From contig NC_084927.1 in the NCBI RefSeq assembly GCF_958298935.1, positions 28,966,001 through 29,030,000 on the forward strand: 64,000 nucleotides of DNA. The letters run 5' to 3'. The notes under the pieces were generated by a model that was not told the DNA's origin, did no database searches, and worked only from the letters and a program-made list of their open reading frames with translations. The stretch comes from Phragmites australis. Its lineage: Eukaryota > Streptophyta > Magnoliopsida > Poales > Poaceae. The number at the start of each line of letters is the position of its first letter. Position 1 is the first letter of the stretch. The translations under genes and the position numbers were made by a program. This document shows positions 1 through 10,690 of the stretch, piece by piece.

Positions 1-39
1 ACCGGGGGAGAACAGAGGAGGCAAAGGGCGGGTCTGTAC

Positions 40-200
40 TTGAGGATGTTGTCCTCGTGATTGACGGGGATGGTGTCCGCGACGGTGACGGCGGCGGCGG
101 CGGACGCGTTGGCGGCGGGGGCGAGGGCCTGGAGCTCGTGGAACGCGGACTCGAGGCGGACCCGCTGGGTCTGGTTCAGCGAGAGATGGAGGTCCCTCAT
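40..200 (-). CDS. RRP4: Exosome complex component RRP4 homologue, first exon (partial gene)
   Basis: Reading the minus strand, an ATG at 200 opens a frame of 53 codons plus two bases. It encodes a start MRDLHLSLNQTQ, an Ala-rich stretch, then DTIPVNHEDNILK. This matches the N-terminus of plant RRP4, the S1/KH cap subunit of the RNA exosome that helps feed RNA into 3'-to-5' decay and rRNA processing in nucleus and cytoplasm. The exon ends at 40 with the donor GTACAG at 39-34. The Lys codon is split two plus one, as expected if the next exon begins with G followed by the conserved Gly-His-Gly segment. The S1 and KH domains lie beyond the left edge. The upstream side (201-350) is the likely promoter and 5' UTR. 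Identity rests on recalled family sequence, and I am fairly confident. Confidence 0.78.
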
Positions 201-354
201 GGCCAGCACGCCGTCTCGAGAGCACCAGAGGATGAGGGGAGCGGCCGGAGCGCAACCGACGGAGCTGAGGAAGGATAGCGGAGCGGGCAAAAAACCTAGG
301 GCATTCCGTTTTTTCCACTCCGAGGAGGTGGCAATCGCTATTTATCATTCTGTC

Positions 355-1030
355 CAGAGATGGGCAAATGGGGCTGGTCCGGCTAGGGTCGTGCCGTATT
401 GATCCATGTGCCGAGTCTTCGGCTTATAGCACGGTCTATTTGTTATTGTATCGGGTCAGGTCGGCTCGAGCATTGTTGCAGCACGGTCGGTCCGGTGACC
501 CAGCGAACACGACTGGTGGTGAGGCGGGGCAAGGAGGCCAAGGGCGCAGTGGCAGAGCGGAGCGGGGTGGCCGGGCAATAGGGCGGGGAGGTCGGGGGCG
601 AGGTGGTCGAGCGGTGGGGTAGGGAGGCTGGGGACGAGGCGGCACAACAGCGGGACGGCCCGGCGGTGGGGCGGGGAGGTTGGGGGCAGGGCGATCGGGC
701 GGCGGGGCGGCACAACGGTGGGGCAAAGCGAGGCGGCGGGGCGGCACAGTGGGGGGCAAGGCGGTTGAGCGGGGAGGCGAGGGCGGAGCGGGGAGGCCGG
801 GGGCAGGGTGGCACGGCGGCCGAGCGGGGAGGCCGAGGACGGGGCAGGCTGGACGGCGTGCTGACGCGTGCCGACCCGTCTAAACCGGACCGTACCGTGC
901 CGAGGTGTCGACCTAGGCACGGCCTGGCTAGTTGTGTCGTGCCAGTCCGACCCACCTACCATCGGGCCGTACTATGTCTGAATCGTGCCTACAGTGCCGT
1001 ATCTCGGACCGACCCAGTTGATCATCTTTA
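355..1030. repeat. GC-rich dispersed repeat with G-rich degenerate minisatellite
   Basis: From about 355 the sequence changes from the RRP4 upstream region to a pattern of short cgggtc/gtgccg words (355-500). This is followed by a strongly strand-biased G-rich tract (520-860) built from imperfect units such as GGGGAGGC, GGCGGGGCGGCACA and GGGGGCA. It closes with more gtgccg-type words to about 1030. Long open frames on both strands are compositional artefacts with no recognisable domain. A related block lies in opposite orientation at about 2760-3175. I read it as a grass dispersed repeat of unknown class. The G-run density could allow G-quadruplexes, which is inference. Confidence 0.6.
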
Positions 1031-1635
1031 ATTCTGTCGTACATATATAGATCAAGATGGCTCATATGTTATATTTAACAGTAATTATTATTTTTTAAGT
1101 GATAGTTGAGCAATTATTCAAAATATAAGATGATGTTTGGATGCACAGTAGGAATAAAGATACAGACTGAGATATAAAAAAACTAGTTCTGGATAAGAAT
1201 ACTAGTATATATATTTTTTTATTTATTTTGCACGTTAACTCGATACAGAGAAGAGTGTATATCCCCTTCATAACCCATCCCTTCTAGTAGAAATTGAGGG
1301 CCTTATATCTCATTCATTCTCCCTTTTCATTTCCTAATCCTCCAAACCAGACATGGGAAAAGATTTCCACCTCCTTCATTTTTCTTTCCCACCTCCTATA
1401 TCCCAGTATCCAAACAGCACTAGAAAAAAACTTGCTCGAACTAAATCAACAGCCAACGAGTATGGAGTGATGGAGTCAGGAGTTCCCGATATGGAGGATG
1501 ATCTTAAGTTACTATCATATAGGACGGTCCTATTTAGATGTGATTGATTGCTTATATATGTTGTTGTCCGTATAGGTCATATACACAGGTTAGGGTGAAG
1601 TAGTTTAAGTGGAGTTATATTTATCGAAAAGAAGA
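1031..1635. other. Gene-free stretch, AT-rich
   Basis: I see no supported gene. The stretch contains pyrimidine-rich sequence (1260-1420) and words common in degenerate grass MITEs. The 64-codon frame at 1353-1547 has no recognisable features. Confidence 0.4.
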
Positions 1636-1976
1636 GTGTTTGATTGATTGTATCAGTCTGGACAGGCAGAGCTAAGTTTCTATTTGTTTGACTGAATTTA
1701 ACGTCGCATGAACGGATATAAGAGCTGATATTCTGATTTTTTTTCTCATATGAAGGTGATTTTATGATATTGATAAGTAAAGCCACCTACATATATAAAT
1801 GCGGCAGCCTACATCTGTCGGGCTAGACCACGGAGGGAAACTCGAATCGAGCTTCCCTCCTATGTCAGGCTGCAGCTATACATTTGTATCCGTTTGAACA
1901 GACAACCAAACATGTTTCTCTCTAAAATTATACGCATCCACCAAACTAGGATTCATTTATACAAGCAACCAATCAC
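1636..1976. mobile_element. MITE-like element with imperfect terminal inverted repeats
   Basis: The left end reads GTGTTTGATTGATTGTAT. The right end, reverse-complemented, reads GGTGATTGGTTGCTTGTAT, which gives an imperfect terminal inverted repeat over about 20-28 bp. A second member of the same family lies at 52433-52714. There is no coding capacity. The superfamily cannot be fixed because I could not identify a clear target-site duplication. Confidence 0.5.
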
Positions 1977-2095
1977 CACTGAAGACTTGTTATTAAGGGA
2001 GCGTGGCCCTACATTTTTCTTTCTTTTTATTTTTTTATAATACTTATAATTAATTCATAGTGCACTAGGCATATGATTTTGTGCTTCTTGTATGC

Positions 2096-2560
2096 ATTCA
2101 ATATTTTGGAAGATTTGGTTCAACATTTTTCTAAATCTATTTCAACATTTGAAAATGTTGGTTCAACTTTTTGGAACACTGGTAATTAATTATCACGTAT
2201 TACGTTTATAATTTTATGTCTTTTAATATTTTGAGAGACTTAGATTTAATATTTTAAAATCCAATGTCAATATTCTTCATATTATATTTCAATATTTTCA
2301 CATAAAACATTGAACTAATATTTTAAAAATGTTTTACTAGTATATTCATGAGCTTTTCAAAAAAGACAAAAAAATAAGAAAAAAGTATTCATAAGTGATC
2401 TCATTTTGTTACATTAATTCTAAATAATACCATGATTCAAACGATGTTGAACCAGTATATTCAAGAACTTTTAGTATATATATATATATAAACATATGAG
2501 ATCTTGTTTTGTTACATTAATTCTAAATAATACTACAATTCAAACGGATTTAAAAATGAA
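2096..2560. repeat. AT-rich repeat region with internal direct repeats
   Basis: The stretch is rich in the words caacattt and aatatttt. A roughly 45-bp sequence containing TGTTACATTAATTCTAAATA occurs twice about 104 bp apart (near 2406 and 2510). The segment 2184-2318 is also related to 3529-3662 in direct orientation, so the GC-rich block between them may be an insertion into, or bounded by, this repeat. Confidence 0.5.
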
Positions 2561-2759
2561 CTAATGGTTTGAGAGAGAAATGTGTGCTCCAACTAAATTC
2601 CACCCACCAAGCCATACATCGACACATATCCCCTCACCGTGCACACCTACCACTCCCGTAGCGCGTTGTCGCTAGCCCAATCAATCTGCCGCACCAATTT
2701 CAAAGCGCGCTAGCTTTAAGCCCAAATCGAATGTGCTACCTAAAGCTATCCAAACGGGT

Positions 2760-3175
2760 TGTGCGGTTGACCCGAGACATACCACTATAGACACAGCCTA
2801 AGCACAACACGACCCGAGCTTAACCGTGTCAGGCCAGTATGGCACGAAGCGTTGGGGCGTGCACGACTAGCCTTGAATCTGCACGACCCGCCCTGTCGCC
2901 CCGTCACCTAACTGTCCCGCCTCAGTCACGCCGCCCCGATCATCCGCCCCGCTACTTGGCCGTCCCGTCCGCCCCCGCCCCACCTGACACGGTCCGCCGT
3001 ATCACAACCGTGCCCGGACCAGTCCAATCCGACACTATACTTTACAGGTCGTGCCATAAGCTACGTCTCTAACATACGGGCTGGCACAACATGACTCAAT
3101 TAGTTAGCCAAACCAACTAGGCCCATTCGTGTCGGGCAGCACATTTGGCCAGGTCTGGAGCTACCTATGGGGTTT
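2760..3175. repeat. GC-rich dispersed repeat, opposite orientation to the 355-1030 copy
   Basis: The sequence is rich in cacgacccg, ccgtcccg and gtgccat words. Its reverse complement resembles 355-520: both start near a ggcaaat word and run through related cgtgcc and cgggtc words into G-rich sequence. No coding signal. The 77-codon frame inside it is compositional. Confidence 0.5.
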
Positions 3176-3528
3176 TCCCATGGAGCCATCAACCGGCAGC
3201 CTGGCACTGTGGCACGTCAGTTTGGCTGAGCTCTTAATGGGCTCCGATTAGCCAGATCCAAACAGCAGCCGATGTGCCATGCATGCACGAGATCCTGATC
3301 AGGTCTTCACTGGGTTCGTGCGTCATCATCACTGCTCATTTGAAATTTCAAAAGAAAACGAGTCTTTCTTAGAGGACCTTCTATATGCAGGTTAACCGAA
3401 TTTACTCTAGGCATAGATCAACCACCGATGAGCGAAAGCAGGTCCATGTCGGCCCAATGAGCGGGAGAGGTCAGCCCAACGCGAAGGAGAGGAGCCTACT
3501 TTTCTTTTTCTTTTTTTTTTCAATCCTC

Positions 3529-3662
3529 GTGATTAATTATCATGTACTAGATTTATAACTTTGAGTCATTCAAATGTTGAAAGACTTGATTCAACATTTT
3601 TTAAAACCGTGACCAATATCTTCCATATGTTGTTTGAACAATTTCACATAGAAGGTCGAACT
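3529..3662. repeat. Second copy of the 2184-2318 AT-rich repeat
   Basis: Shares the order attaattatca, tttataa, agacttga/gattta, ccaatatcttc and tttcacata with 2184-2318, in the same orientation and with moderate divergence. Confidence 0.5.
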
Positions 3663-3781
3663 CTTTTACGCACAGCACACTCGTCATATGTGATCCCCTT
3701 TCAGCCATATCTTTTAGCTAGACGCTTCATCCAGGTGTCCAACGAAAATATGCCCTGGTCAGCTTGCTGCAAGGAAACACC

Positions 3782-3899
3782 CACTGCTAGCGGTTGCCAG
3801 TGCCGTCACCTACTTAGAATAAGATCGTCTGACTTCACCTCACTGCTAGCGGTTGCCAGTACCATCACCTATTCAGAATGAGATCGTTTGACTTCACCC
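3782..3899. repeat. 59-bp tandem duplication
   Basis: Two adjacent units begin with CACTGCTAGCGGTTGCCAGT and end with gacttcaccct-like sequence. They differ at only a few positions. The second unit runs into a MITE-like region. Confidence 0.85.
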
Positions 3900-4170
3900 T
3901 CCGGTGAAGTCAGATGACTTCAACGAGCCGTTCACCGTTGGTTTAAGATGAATAGGTCAGATTACCGTTGATTTGAGATGAACGAGTTAGATTGGATGGT
4001 ACAATATTGTGAATAGTAAAAAAGTCGCTACGATAACTAACGGATTTGCTACAATTCTATTGTTACAGTACCGCTGCTACGGCGTTCGACATCAGAAACA
4101 TTGTTCATCCTCTCACAAAACACTGTTGCTCTCTGACTTCACCGAGATGAAGTCAGAGAAACCGATCCCA
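3870..4170. mobile_element. MITE-like remnant (tgacttcac...gaagtcagag type)
   Basis: Contains short inverted words ctgacttcac and gaagtcag at both ends, with an AT-rich centre (gttacagtac, ttgctac). A related fragment occurs at 27213-27350 (cctctgactttggtgaa, gctacagtatt). No coding capacity and no clear target duplication. Confidence 0.4.
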
Positions 4171-4484
4171 ACTACTCACCCAAGTAATTCTTTTACGGGA
4201 CTCACCACAGTAGTGTAACTGAAAGTAACTAGACTGTGGGCAGTGACGGAATCACAGCTCACGCCCATGGCTGGTTGTGCCGACGAGTAACGCTTCTCTG
4301 GTGAAGCGGTGATGTGCTTTTGAGCAGCACCCTCCTTGTGTCCGACAACCGGATCAGCACAGCACAGGACTCTTGCCGTGTTCCTTGCGACTCCGTGGCT
4401 ACCGCTTGAAAAGTTGAGATAGTAGTCTCAGATCCTCGTATACATAGGCATCATACATATCTGGTTGTTTCTTGCCAAGGCGAA

Positions 4485-7076
4485 ATGGAGAGAGGCGAGA
4501 GGCAGAAGGTGGATCCAGTGCCCAACGAGGCAGAGAGGAGGCAGCTCAAGGCCCGGCGGGACTATGAGATCGTCACTGAACAGGTTTAATTTCCGTCTTC
4601 TCTCTCTCACGCACGGCTTCGATTTCTTCTTGTTTATCGATGCAATTTCGTTGGTGAGAATCTCATGGATCTACATGTGACATGCTCGTGCCTTTCAAAA
4701 GCAAAAAAATAAATAAAATACTACACGCTTATTTTGCAAAATATTACTCGATCTGTCATGTGATTTAATGCTTCTTTGAGTGGATTTTTTTTTTCGTTTA
4801 GATCCCTCTATTATCGGTGCTACGTCAACATCAACGATGTGTTGGCGTAGCAATTACCTAGCCGCCGGATTTGAGAATAATCAATGATGTGGTTAGTCTC
4901 ACATCCTAAAACCCATTCCCGGTCTTGCCTCCCACCTCCGTTGGCAAAAATATAGATAAAAACGAAGGGGTTGGTAGGGGATTGCAGGGCCATCCGGCTC
5001 TTTTCTTGAACTATGCATAGTAAATATCTATCATTAGTTGAGCCTTTCTGGTAATTTTTTTACTTCAATGTGACCATTTCCACTTAGACTTTTTAGCCTG
5101 CACACACCTTTTATGACCAGGTATCATACTTACACTAACCCGTCCCCAATGGATAACATATAAGTCCAACTGAACTTTTAGTGGCTGACTCGGGCCGACC
5201 CCCGAGTAAAAGTATGATATCATCTTACATGATGCCACGGCCTTCGGTGGCGACTCGGGGGCAACCCCGACCCCCACCCTCCGCCTCCCCACCTTGATAG
5301 CCTCCTTGGCGCGGCCACCACCGCCATCGTCGGCCGGTAGTGGCGACCGTCACGGTTTCCTTCTCCTCCTCTCCACCCCTTTCCTCTTCGTGTCCGTGAC
5401 ATCATGTTGTTGCGCTAGGCAAGTCTGGCGGTCATATCCTTTGTGTGGAGCACTTGGCGATGTGGGGCGGCGACCAGGTCTGTGCGCCCGATGATGCAAC
5501 GCGGCAGTCTGGTGGCACGATGAACGGATCTACGTGTCCAATGGCGTTGCGTGACTATCCGATAGTGCGGTGGCTGGATCCGCACCCCGAGCGGCTTGGC
5601 GGCTCGACGGTGTGACGCGATGGCTCGACCTGGCGCAGATCCATGTGTACCCGATGGTTCCACGCGCCTGATGTCGCAGCGGCCCTATGGTGTGCCACTA
5701 CGTCCAGTGGTGTTGTGGGCGACCCGGTGGCCTACCCCTGGCCCAGCGGCGCGACGTTTCCTCAGATCTGTGCATCAGCATGCTTTGGAGGTCACGCATC
5801 GTGCTACTTCTCCCTAAACCTCGTTGATGCGCTCCATCTTCAACTGAGTCGATGTAGTGGTCGCTCGTGTGTTGAGTCGAGGACAAGGTCCCGTTGCTCC
5901 CGTGTTTTGTCCATCTTGCTACCAAGCTGAGGGATCACTGCTTCTCATCCGAGATGGCATCATGTATAATATAGTGCTTAGAGAAGACGCATATGGGAAA
6001 AAAACTAGGTTTTTTTTAACTGCACTAGTACAAGTGTTTAGACGGAGGACAATGTACTTACTTAAGCACCACTGCTTATATTAGCACATGGACAATACCA
6101 GGTGCTTAAGAAAAGAAAGTGTTAAATACCTATATAAAAATTAAAAAATTTAACGCTAACAAAGACTATATGCGCTTAAATATAATTAACTATCTTGTTA
6201 TAGCTAATATAAGTAGTAGTGCTTAAGTAAGTACATTGCCCACGACTCCGTCTAAGCACTTATACTACTACAGTTGATAATTGTACTACTCTCAATGCTA
6301 ATAAGATAGTTAACTATGTTTAAGTATTTATAGTTTTGTTTGTATTGAAAATTATAATTTTTATATATATGTTCAACATTTCTTTATTTAAGCACCTAGC
6401 ATTGTTAATGCCTTAACAAAGCAAGCTTGCGTTACCTATTAAGTGGTAAGGTTTCCAAAAAGAGTTGCCCGAATATGGTCAGTTTGTGCATCATTCATAA
6501 AAAACCAGTGTTTCTTCGTTCTTCCCTTGTTAAGTTCCCGATATACACTAAGCAATGGTACGAGAGGTACACGCTAATTACGAGATCTCATCGCTTAAGC
6601 AAAAAAATCATGGCAGTGCATGCTGCGTGCTTATATACATGTTCCTTTTGTGCCTGCATGCAGTTCTGGCCACTTATGGAGAAGATCGATGAATGGCTGG
6701 AGCAGCACAGAGCACCTGAAGGCCTGGAAGAGACACAGGTGAAGCGCTTCCCCCACTACTGTTATTTCGTTGCTAGGCCTGCTTCAATCACTTCAGCACG
6801 CACAGGCTACACCCTGCAGATACACGCTGCTCCTGACATAATGATGAGAAGAAACTAGCATATCACTCTCCCGTTCTGCTGCCATATGCGCAGGCTTCTG
6901 ACGTCGAGGATGGCGCCTCACCTGTGCAAACTCCCTCTGAAGGGCTGGCGGACACCATCCGGAGGTTCCTGCGAGAGCTCGATGGGAGCGACGAGGCAAG
7001 CGGGAGCGGCCAGGCCACCTATCAAAAGCCCGAGGTTGCCCCCACCGATCCGAAGACCGAGGCTTCTCCCCCTTGA
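4485..7076 (+). CDS. Three-exon gene for a 118-aa protein of unknown function
   Basis: Three short exons join in phase 0. Exon 1 is 4485-4583 (33 codons, ATG at 4485, donor CAG|GTTTAA). Exon 2 is 6664-6738 (25 codons, acceptor tgcatgcag, donor CAG|GTGAAG). Exon 3 is 6894-7076 (60 codons plus TGA, acceptor atgcgcag). The product begins MERGERQKVDPVPNEAERR, continues through a charged, probably helical segment around QLKARRDYEIVTEQ and FWPLMEKIDEWLEQH (residues about 20-49), then an acidic Ser/Gly-rich region with a second short helix near TIRRFLRELD (about residues 79-88). It ends in a Pro/Glu/Lys-rich tail. No signal peptide or membrane segment is visible. The 2.1-kb intron 1 carries GC-rich repeat DNA and MITE hairpins, which hides the gene. 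I do not recognise the family. Consistent phase, codon quality and sensible splice sites suggest a real small gene. The start could lie further upstream. Confidence 0.62.
5060..5950. repeat. GC-rich repeat-like DNA inside intron 1 of the 118-aa gene
   Basis: The stretch is GC-rich with many ggcggc and gcgacc words, and overlapping frames on both strands show no recognisable domain. The composition resembles the non-coding leader or interior of a grass transposon, but I see no terminal repeats and do not assign a class. Confidence 0.35.
6030..6412. mobile_element. Nested MITE hairpins (A-B-A'-B' inverted repeats)
   Basis: Segment A (about 6033-6083, containing GACAATGTACTTACTTAAGC) is inverted at about 6208-6262. 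Segment B (about 6088-6205, starting GGACAATACCAGGTGCTTAAG-like) is inverted at about 6290-6412, which ends AAGCACCTAGCATTGTTAATG. The order A, B, A', B' is interleaved and not a simple palindrome. The best reading is a MITE with about 120-bp terminal inverted repeats (B...B') next to a partial second copy that contributes A. It sits in intron 1 of the 118-aa gene. Confidence 0.65.
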
Positions 7077-7568
7077 GAAATTATGCATGTGGTGCAACGC
7101 GACTAATATAAACCATGACAAACCCTCGCAGGATGCAGCAACTACAATGCAAGAAGCTCATTTCGTTTTGTTTTAGGTTTTTCGGTTGCGAGCTGTAGCC
7201 GTGGAACATATGGAATAAGCCTGGCAGCGTCCGTCAAGCGCTGTCAAGCACTTTCTTCAGCTTCGTGTGGAGCTGAAATCGTCGACGTTTCTTTTCTATG
7301 GAAATAAAAGGCGATCGAAGCGTTGCTGCCAGCAAGTTCATCCCAAAAATGCCAACAATTTCATCCGAAAAATGCCAGCAAGGAGACTCATATAATGTGT
7401 GTAATATCATGTTTCGTTTCTTGACTTCCTCTAGTAGGATTCTTACGAAAAAGAAAAAAAAATTGTAGTACGCATCAAAACAAGCGATAGTGTCAATCCC
7501 ACAAGATATGTTGCAGAGATCTTTCAACACTTCATCCGTTCTCCGCTTGCTCCTATCTCGTTAAATTC
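7077..7568. other. 3' flank of the 118-aa gene
   Basis: Probably 3' UTR followed by intergenic sequence. A short near-repeat of tttcatccgaaaaatgccagca and atcccaaaaatgccaacaa words occurs at 7340-7380. No other feature seen. Confidence 0.3.
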
Positions 7569-7570
7569 TC

Positions 7571-8300
7571 ACTACAAAAAATTCAATCATCTATGAAAAA
7601 ATGATTATGAAAAAACCAAAAAAATGTTACAAATGACGGTTATTTGGTGAAGATTCAAGAAATTTAGTCATTAGTTTGTAGTGGGATAGTTTCATTATGT
7701 ATGTCTATGACGAATTGCTACTGTCATCATCAAATATCCACTACTTTATGCCGTTACTATATATCATCATTTAAAAAAAAAAGGGACGGTGCCTAGTACA
7801 CCTCAATGACAAAATCTGTTTGTCACCGAGCCAGGAAAATTTTAGGCACATTTGAAATTCAGCAGGTAGCAAACAGTTACAACAAAAACTCTTTCCCAAA
7901 ATCCCCCACACGATGCCTCCCCCAAATTCTCATCCTTCAGTATGCTGCTCCCAAACAACTCCCCTCTTCCAATCCAGCCACTGTAGATCTCCACTGGCAG
8001 CTCAATCCCATGCATCCTCTGTCCACCCGCGCCCCACCCGCTTCACACCCCAGTTAGCCCATCCCAAGATCTGCCGTCACCCTAGCCTGCTGCTACCCCA
8101 ACCTAGCCAACCGCACACCAGATCTGCTGCCACCACCAGCACTCTGTGCTTTGACCCGGCAAGCCCACCGCTGCCCAATCCCTTCCTGCCGCCGCACTTC
8201 CCTCCCCATCCCTCCCAGCGCTGCTCCTCCCTATCGGTGCCAGCCTCCCCATCAAAACAATGTTGCCCATCCCCTACAAGACCGGCCTGCAAGGTAGTTT
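7571..8300 (+). mobile_element. CACTA-like transposon end with C-rich leader
   Basis: CACTACAAAAAATTCAATCA at 7571 has the typical CACTA superfamily terminal sequence. It is followed by an AT-rich subterminal zone with tgacgaa/tgtagtg words. A C-rich, TATA-less leader (7905-8295) comes next and ends in a possible donor CAAG|GTAGTT at about 8292, resembling the untranslated leader of such elements. No transposase is recognisable downstream and I did not find a matching right terminus, so this is a truncated remnant. The C-rich open frames are not convincing proteins. Confidence 0.45.
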
Positions 8301-9069
8301 ATTTTCTTATATATTTCCTCTTTGTGATCCTAGGTTTAAGCATGTGTTCAAATTGGTACAAGGTAAATTGCTCTAGATATAGATTTGCTACTAGAAGTGT
8401 TCCAGATATGGAGTTGGTAATGGTTTCTAGATGCATTTGCTCTGATTTGGAGATAATGTGTTTTAGGGTTCTTAACTTTGAACTGTTTTGATTGTTTTTC
8501 CCTACTTGTCTCTTGTTCTAAAATGGTGTCTGCTGCACTCAGTCTTAACACTTTAACAACATTTTGCACTTCTTTAGATGTGAATGCATACTTGGTGATT
8601 GCTAGAAGAAAAACCTTAATTATTTCCATTGTAAGAAATTCTTTTGTCAATTTTGTGACTGTTAGAATAAAAACCTCGCTTTATGTTCTTTGTCATTGCC
8701 TACCTAAAGAATCTGACATCTCCAACTGATTGCATTCAAGAAGTCTTGTGAGAATTAAGGACCTAGCTTGCATGGTCAAGTATTGTTATTCCCCCTCTTT
8801 GTATCTATTTGCCCCTATGATTCCATAATAACATATAATAGGGTGTGCAAGGTCCAAATTAGTGATATGCTTTGTGCTGCGATTGTCTATGCTAAACTGT
8901 AATATAGAATGCAGAAACTTTGTATTCTTATAAATGAAGTACTAACGGCTAATCGACTGTACTTGTTTTCTTCGGCATGTGTGCATGCTAATGTGTGATG
9001 ATAATTTATGGTTTCACTAAACTTAAAATGACACAGAAGTTTGAACCTACAAACACTATTTTTTCTTGT
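8301..9069. other. Gene-free AT-rich stretch, possibly CACTA interior
   Basis: AT-rich sequence with an imperfect duplicated word (atagaatgcagaaactttgtattctt at about 8904 and 9118). Nothing else I can support. Confidence 0.3.
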
Positions 9070-9760
9070 TTAATTCCAGCAAAGACAAAGCTTAAATTCC
9101 TCTAATCCATGGTGGTTATAGAATGCAGAAACTTTGTATTCTTGTAAATTAATTCTTCTTGTGCAATTCATGTATTGCCAAACTATAAAAATAATTCCCC
9201 TTGGTGCACTATTGATGTAATTTTTTAAGTAAGGTTGGATGGCTCGATAAAACTGGTCTCTTTCTTGCGGAGTATGTTCAATTGAGGAGCTTTCCCCGAC
9301 GATGAAGCCCCAAGCCCCAGACTTTCTGTCCTCGATGAAGGTGCCATCAATGTTAACCTTGAGCACGTCAGGTGGTGGGGGCACCACTTCTGTATTTTCC
9401 TTGGCTCTTTCTCAGTCGGTTTGGCCGATACATCTCAGAGGTCAAAGAGTTCACTCTATAGGTAACCTCATCACAGAATTTAAACTGCTCTCCTGTATTC
9501 ACTTTGTTGCAAACATCCCACCATGTGCACAGAAGAATGATATATTTGAGCCTGATACCCTCTTCCAAGGAAAGCACGTGTTGCACCACTTCCTAAGTTG
9601 AGTTCAGTTCAAGTAAATTGAGTCGGGTTTGTTCCAATCCCAGGTCTTGCCAGCACTTCCTCACAAACTTGCACTTGATGAAACAATAACCACCATCCTC
9701 ATCTAATCTCAAGCAAGCTGGCAGAAATTACATTTGAGCGCAACACCACGGGCAGACACA
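9070..9760 (-). pseudogene. Retroelement remnant: zinc-finger plus RNase H-like (RVT_3) domain
   Basis: On the minus strand the frames read, in order, a zf-RVT-like segment (cysteine pairs near 9740-9640, then a W-x-x-L word), a linker with LLCTWWDVCNKVN, and PPPDVLKVNIDGTF followed by SGAWGFIV. The last is the start of the RNase H-like domain of plant non-LTR retroelements and related domesticated copies; the Asp in the NIDG word is the first catalytic acid of that fold. Frameshifts near 9370 and 9250 and stop codons after the first third of the domain show that it is dead. Promoter and reverse-transcriptase parts are absent. Confidence 0.55.
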
Positions 9761-10397
9761 GGCCTAGCTCTGAGAAGCTTGATGTCATGTTCTAAACAGC
9801 TACTGAAAAACAGTGAAAAGTTAGTATTACCGCTAGACTTATTTTGTTTATTGTTTGCGGTGATAACTAGCAAGATGGTCGTGCTAAATAGTATGACTAG
9901 CCTTACTATAATATTTTATTACGATAATATTTGATTAATTATATTTACATAAACTTTTGATTTTTATATTTGATTTTTTCTAAGACTATATTTGATATGT
10001 ATCATTTTTTTTTCTATTCTAACCCCCAATTTCAATTATTCTTTATTTTATTTTATTTAGACTCTTTATTTAGATATTTTGCTTCCCAAACCATATGAAA
10101 ATCGAACTGCTAATTTTCATAATTTTTAATTGCGAATTTAGTTATTTATTAATTATATTTGATATGAACTATTTGGTTTAATCTATATCGCTACATGTTC
10201 ATAACAATAAGTGATCTATATTATTTTTTCTTTTTTTGATTAACGTGGTAATTTCGTGAATTTAAGAGCGAACATAGGGGCTCCTTTTTCCCTTCAAATA
10301 TTAAGATAATTGAATAGATAGATATTATTATTTTAGATTGCTATAATGGAGGTACCAATTTTTGTTACTGTTGTGTTGCAGGGATATTTAAGGTCTA
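9761..10397. other. Gene-free AT-rich stretch
   Basis: Very AT-rich, low-complexity sequence; nothing supported. Confidence 0.3.
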
Positions 10398-10690
10398 TTT
10401 GGTAAAGTTTCCCAACATCCAAATTCTTTGAGGAATTGATTCTATAAAAAAAAGGATTTTATGTAGAAAACGATTTTATTGTTGAAAGTGATTCTCTAGA
10501 TTAAACTTTACTAAGAAGTGATTCTATAGCAATGAATCAGAAAAAAAACTGTTTTTTTATTTAAACATCTAGTTTATTTTAGATAATCACTCTCGTAGAA
10601 TCACTTAAAAACTAAAAATTATCGTTAAGCAAAGATCCTATTAGTTCTACTTTAAAAACTGCTTTGAAAAGTCTGCTAAACATGTCCTCG
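10398..10690. mobile_element. MITE-like element (gtttggtaaag...ctaaacatg type)
   Basis: Contains repeated gtgattcta and gaatcact words in inverted arrangement, bounded by tttggtaaag on the left and gtctgctaaac on the right, a common layout in grass hAT-like MITEs. A similar piece lies at 26380-26660. The ends and target duplication are not clear. Confidence 0.4.

Noticed and set aside
436..962. Overlapping 107-170-codon minus-strand Pro/Ala-rich frames
   Set aside because: They follow from the G-rich repeat; no domain, start context or splice partner.
7571..7683. Short complete CACTA-type MITE between CACTACAAAA and TTTGTAGTG
   Set aside because: The inner terminal bases do not pair well and the flanking trinucleotides differ, so a 113-bp element is not supported; kept only as one CACTA-like end.
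7913..8491. 192-codon frame
   Set aside because: C-rich low-complexity leader downstream of a CACTA-type terminus; the product has no domain and runs into AT-rich sequence.
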